Positions 5,150 through 7,191 of a DNA stretch of 7,191 bases are shown one piece after another. Positions within the stretch are counted from its first letter, which is position 1. Every line of letters starts with the position of its first letter. Location: assembly GCA_013203065.1 (NCBI GenBank), contig JABMQV010000398.1:1-7191 (forward strand), in the 5' to 3' direction. Below the pieces are notes generated by a model. It worked only from the letters and a program-made list of their open reading frames with translations. It was not told the origin of the DNA and searched no databases. Position numbers and translations under genes: made by a program. This DNA comes from Desulfobacteraceae bacterium. GTDB lineage: Bacteria; Desulfobacterota; DSM-4660; Desulfatiglandales; Desulfatiglandaceae.

Positions 5150-6970
5150 CTAAAACGCCTCTTCCGGGATGTCCAGGGCCGAAGTGTCTTCCTGCTGCAA
5201 GGCCATATGCCTGGCAAAGACATTGGTCAGTATATTCCGGCAGAAGTATTTGGCCGTTTCCACCTTGCCCCGGTAAAAAATTCCGTCCGCGGATTCGGCA
5301 TCAACCCCTTGGAGTTTCTCATGTGCCAGGAGGCCCTGCTCCAGCATGAATTGGGCCATGAGCACCTCGGAAAAACATTCCAGAAAACGGGTGCTGCTCA
5401 ACGGAATCAGGTTGAGTTTTCCTTTCTGAAAATAATCGAGGTAGCGCATAGTAAAGTCGCCCGTGGCCTGGGCCGCCTTAAAAAGGAGTTTAAAATCAGG
5501 ACCAAAATCAGGATCATCTTGATGTTCTCCGGTAAACTTCATCACGCCCTCAATCCATCCCTGAAAAACCTTGCCGCCTTTCATGTTGACCTTTCGTCCC
5601 ACCAGATCAAGGGAGTTGATATAATTGGTTCCCTCCCATATGGAGATGATCTTGATATCACGGGCATATTGTTCCACCGGGAATTCGCTGCAGTAGCCCA
5701 CACCGCCCAAGACCTGGATGGCATCACGGATCAACCGATACCCGAAGTCCGTGCAGTATGCCTTGACCAGAGGCGTAAAAAGCTCCACCTGGAGCCCCGC
5801 ATCTTCGCGAACGGCCTCATCAGCGTCATGTTCGTGGATATCAATAAAACAAAAGAGTTTCCCGATCATGGCACGCATGGCTTCTGTTCCAGCCTTGAGG
5901 TTCATGAGCATTCGGCGTACATCCTCATGCTGGATGATCGGCACCCGATCGGCGTCCCGGTTGGTAAAAAGCGGGCCCTGAACGCGTTCCTTGGCATACA
6001 GACGCGCGGTGTCATAAGCGCTTGCCGTTAGCCCCAGGGCTTGTACACCGCAACCCATCCGCGCCTCGTTCATCATCTGGAACATCTTGGCCATCCCGGA
6101 ATTGCGCTCACCCAGAAGAATCCCTCGGCACTTGCCGTTTTCGCCAAAGTTGAGGGTGCAGGTGGCGGACCCGTGAATCCCCATTTTTTCTTCGATATTG
6201 CCGCAGTAGACATCATTCGATTCGCTCATGGATCCATCCGGATTGACCCAGATTTTGGGGACGATAAAGAGGCTGATGCCTTTTGTACCCGGGGTAGCAC
6301 CCTCAATACGGGCCAATACGAGGTGAATGATGTTCTCCGTTAAATCATGGTTGCCGCAGGTAATGAACTGTTTGGTCCCCTCAATCCTATATATTCGGGG
6401 ATCACCGGCCTCCGGATCGGGGATGGCCTTGGTTCGAAGCCAGCCCACGTCTGAACCGGCATCAGGCTCGGTCAGACACATGGTGCCGCCCCATACGCCG
6501 GTATACATCTTCTCCACAAACAGGGCCTTGTCTTCGTCCGTTCCGAAGTTCTCGATGAGGCGACCGTTTCCTATGGCCAGCCCGGGATAGGTCTGAAAAG
6601 CCATGTTGGCACCGGCGAATAGTTCTCCTATGAGTCCGCCTACCGTTGCCGGGAGACCTTGTCCCCCAAATTCCGGGCTACTGGATGCAGCCATCCATCC
6701 GTTCTCGGCCATAACCTTCCAGCACTCATGAAAAGAGGCCGGCACCTTGACCTCGCCATCTTTATAGGTGCAGCCCTCCTTGTCACCATCCTGCATGGTC
6801 GGGCCTATCACTTCGCGGGAGACCTTCAAGGCCTCATCGATGATCATGCTGAAGTCCTCGATTGAGAAGTCCTGGTAGGCCTCATAGGACAAGAGTTTTT
6901 CTATGTCCAGGTACTCAAAGAGGACAAATTTGAGATCCCTGTCATCGCGATTAAAATAGTTGGTTCCCAT
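5150..6970 (-). CDS. Acyl-CoA dehydrogenase, large DmdC-like form
   Basis: This FAD enzyme oxidises an acyl-CoA to the 2,3-enoyl-CoA, passing electrons to electron-transfer flavoprotein. It is cytosolic and belongs to beta-oxidation or a related CoA-thioester pathway. At 606 residues it is longer than the usual form of about 380 and matches the class with an extra C-terminal domain (3-methylmercaptopropionyl-CoA dehydrogenase-like). An extra N-terminal segment holds YFNRDDRDLKFVLFEY. The FAD and substrate signatures are CLTEPDAGSDVG (165-176), GTKQFITCGNHD (198-209) and MGIHGSATCTLNFG (263-276). The helical domain contains EARMGCGVQALGLTASAYD (302-320) and VLGGVGYCSEFPVEQYARD (420-438). IWEGTNYINSLDLVGRK (444-460) carries the expected catalytic base E446. 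Residues about 465-600 are the helical extension. ATG 6968-6970 follows GGAGA at a good distance. The gene lies 41 bases after a thiolase gene, supporting a shared catabolic operon, and a terminator closes the unit. DmdC activity itself is not implied: related enzymes use ordinary fatty or aromatic acyl-CoAs. Confidence 0.95.
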   Translation of the reverse strand: MGTNYFNRDDRDLKFVLFEYLDIEKLLSYEAYQDFSIEDFSMIIDEALKVSREVIGPTMQDGDKEGCTYKDGEVKVPASFHECWKVMAENGWMAASSSPEFGGQGLPATVGGLIGELFAGANMAFQTYPGLAIGNGRLIENFGTDEDKALFVEKMYTGVWGGTMCLTEPDAGSDVGWLRTKAIPDPEAGDPRIYRIEGTKQFITCGNHDLTENIIHLVLARIEGATPGTKGISLFIVPKIWVNPDGSMSESNDVYCGNIEEKMGIHGSATCTLNFGENGKCRGILLGERNSGMAKMFQMMNEARMGCGVQALGLTASAYDTARLYAKERVQGPLFTNRDADRVPIIQHEDVRRMLMNLKAGTEAMRAMIGKLFCFIDIHEHDADEAVREDAGLQVELFTPLVKAYCTDFGYRLIRDAIQVLGGVGYCSEFPVEQYARDIKIISIWEGTNYINSLDLVGRKVNMKGGKVFQGWIEGVMKFTGEHQDDPDFGPDFKLLFKAAQATGDFTMRYLDYFQKGKLNLIPLSSTRFLECFSEVLMAQFMLEQGLLAHEKLQGVDAESADGIFYRGKVETAKYFCRNILTNVFARHMALQQEDTSALDIPEEAF

Positions 6971-6976
6971 AGCTCA

Positions 6977-6981
6977 TCTCC
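6977..6981 (-). promoter_or_regulatory. Ribosome binding site of the acyl-CoA dehydrogenase gene
   Basis: The minus-strand bases GGAGA lie six bases before ATG 6968-6970. They support this start over an out-of-frame ATG located nearer the site (GAGATGAGC). Confidence 0.8.
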
Positions 6982-7011
6982 TTACCTGGCTTCAGGGCCT
7001 AAGGGCCGGAT

Positions 7012-7191
7012 CTACCCTTCCCTTTCAATGATGGTGGCCACACCCTGGCCGCCGCCGACACAGGCGTTGGCACATCCGTAACGCCCGCCTTTGGTCTCAA
7101 GGATACGCGCCAAGGTCCCTGTCAAACGGATACCTGTGGCTCCCAGGGCGTGCCCGATGGCGGTGCCGCCGCCCATGACGTTTACCGTCTC
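7012..7191 (-). CDS. C-terminal end of a thiolase (acetyl-CoA acyltransferase), partial
   Basis: The frame enters from the right edge and ends at TAG 7012-7014, giving the last 59 residues. NVMGGGTAIGHALGATGIRL carries the active-site His of thiolases; the usual GHPLG is GHALG here. NACVGGGQGVATIIE carries the second active-site Cys in the CxGGGQG motif. Thiolases cleave 3-ketoacyl-CoA with CoA to give acetyl-CoA, or run the reverse condensation; the sequence in view cannot tell degradative from biosynthetic forms. The catalytic N-terminal Cys lies outside the window. It precedes the acyl-CoA dehydrogenase by 41 bases on the same strand with no terminator between, so both probably act in one acyl-CoA oxidation pathway. 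Confidence 0.95.
   Translation of the reverse strand, partial: ETVNVMGGGTAIGHALGATGIRLTGTLARILETKGGRYGCANACVGGGQGVATIIEREG

Noticed and set aside
5207..6031. 274-codon plus-strand open frame
   Set aside because: It lies wholly antisense to the acyl-CoA dehydrogenase, whose catalytic motifs are intact; the plus-strand translation shows no recognisable domain.
6994..7008. GGGCC-TAA-GGGCC element between the thiolase and acyl-CoA dehydrogenase genes
   Set aside because: It could form only a four-base stem and no T-run follows, so it is not a terminator; the two genes remain likely co-transcribed.

Overview
The window reads as bacterial chromosome of roughly even base composition. The gene content best fits an anaerobic, fatty-acid-degrading bacterium such as a member of the Desulfobacterota. 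That placement is inference: it rests on a large DmdC-like acyl-CoA dehydrogenase beside a thiolase, a B12-binding-type radical SAM protein, and general protein style. No rRNA or other taxonomic marker is present. Every full-length gene lies on the minus strand; only a short fragment at the left edge is on the plus strand. I saw no tRNA, rRNA, CRISPR array or phage genes.

Reading in the direction of transcription (right to left). (1) 7191-5150: the C-terminal end of a thiolase, then after 41 bases a complete 606-residue acyl-CoA dehydrogenase with a strong ribosome binding site. This is the end of a beta-oxidation-type operon, closed by a strong hairpin with a T-run at about 5072-5024. (2) 5011-3422: a 529-residue radical SAM protein with an N-terminal cobalamin-binding-like domain. 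It starts only about 15 bases after that hairpin and has no evident Shine-Dalgarno. (3) 3421-3189: an intergenic stretch with three 10-base direct repeats and a 51-codon open frame that ends in an ATGA overlap with the next gene. (4) 3188-178: a tightly overlapping three-gene cassette of a GT-B family 4 glycosyltransferase, a class I SAM methyltransferase and an alpha/alpha-toroid ('prenyltransferase-like') protein. (5) 164-1, plus strand: the last 53 codons of a probable transposase, converging on the cassette with a 13-base gap.

The most interesting part is the 178-3188 cassette. The overlaps (14 and 8 bases) imply translational coupling and a shared product. I recall similar glycosyltransferase, methyltransferase and toroid-protein trios from actinobacterial genomes, but I know of no assigned product. 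The simplest reading is a glycosylated and methylated small molecule, lipid or saccharide trimmed or bound by the toroid protein; the acceptor is unknown. The radical SAM gene may belong with this cassette or be independent. The thiolase and acyl-CoA dehydrogenase form a separate catabolic unit.
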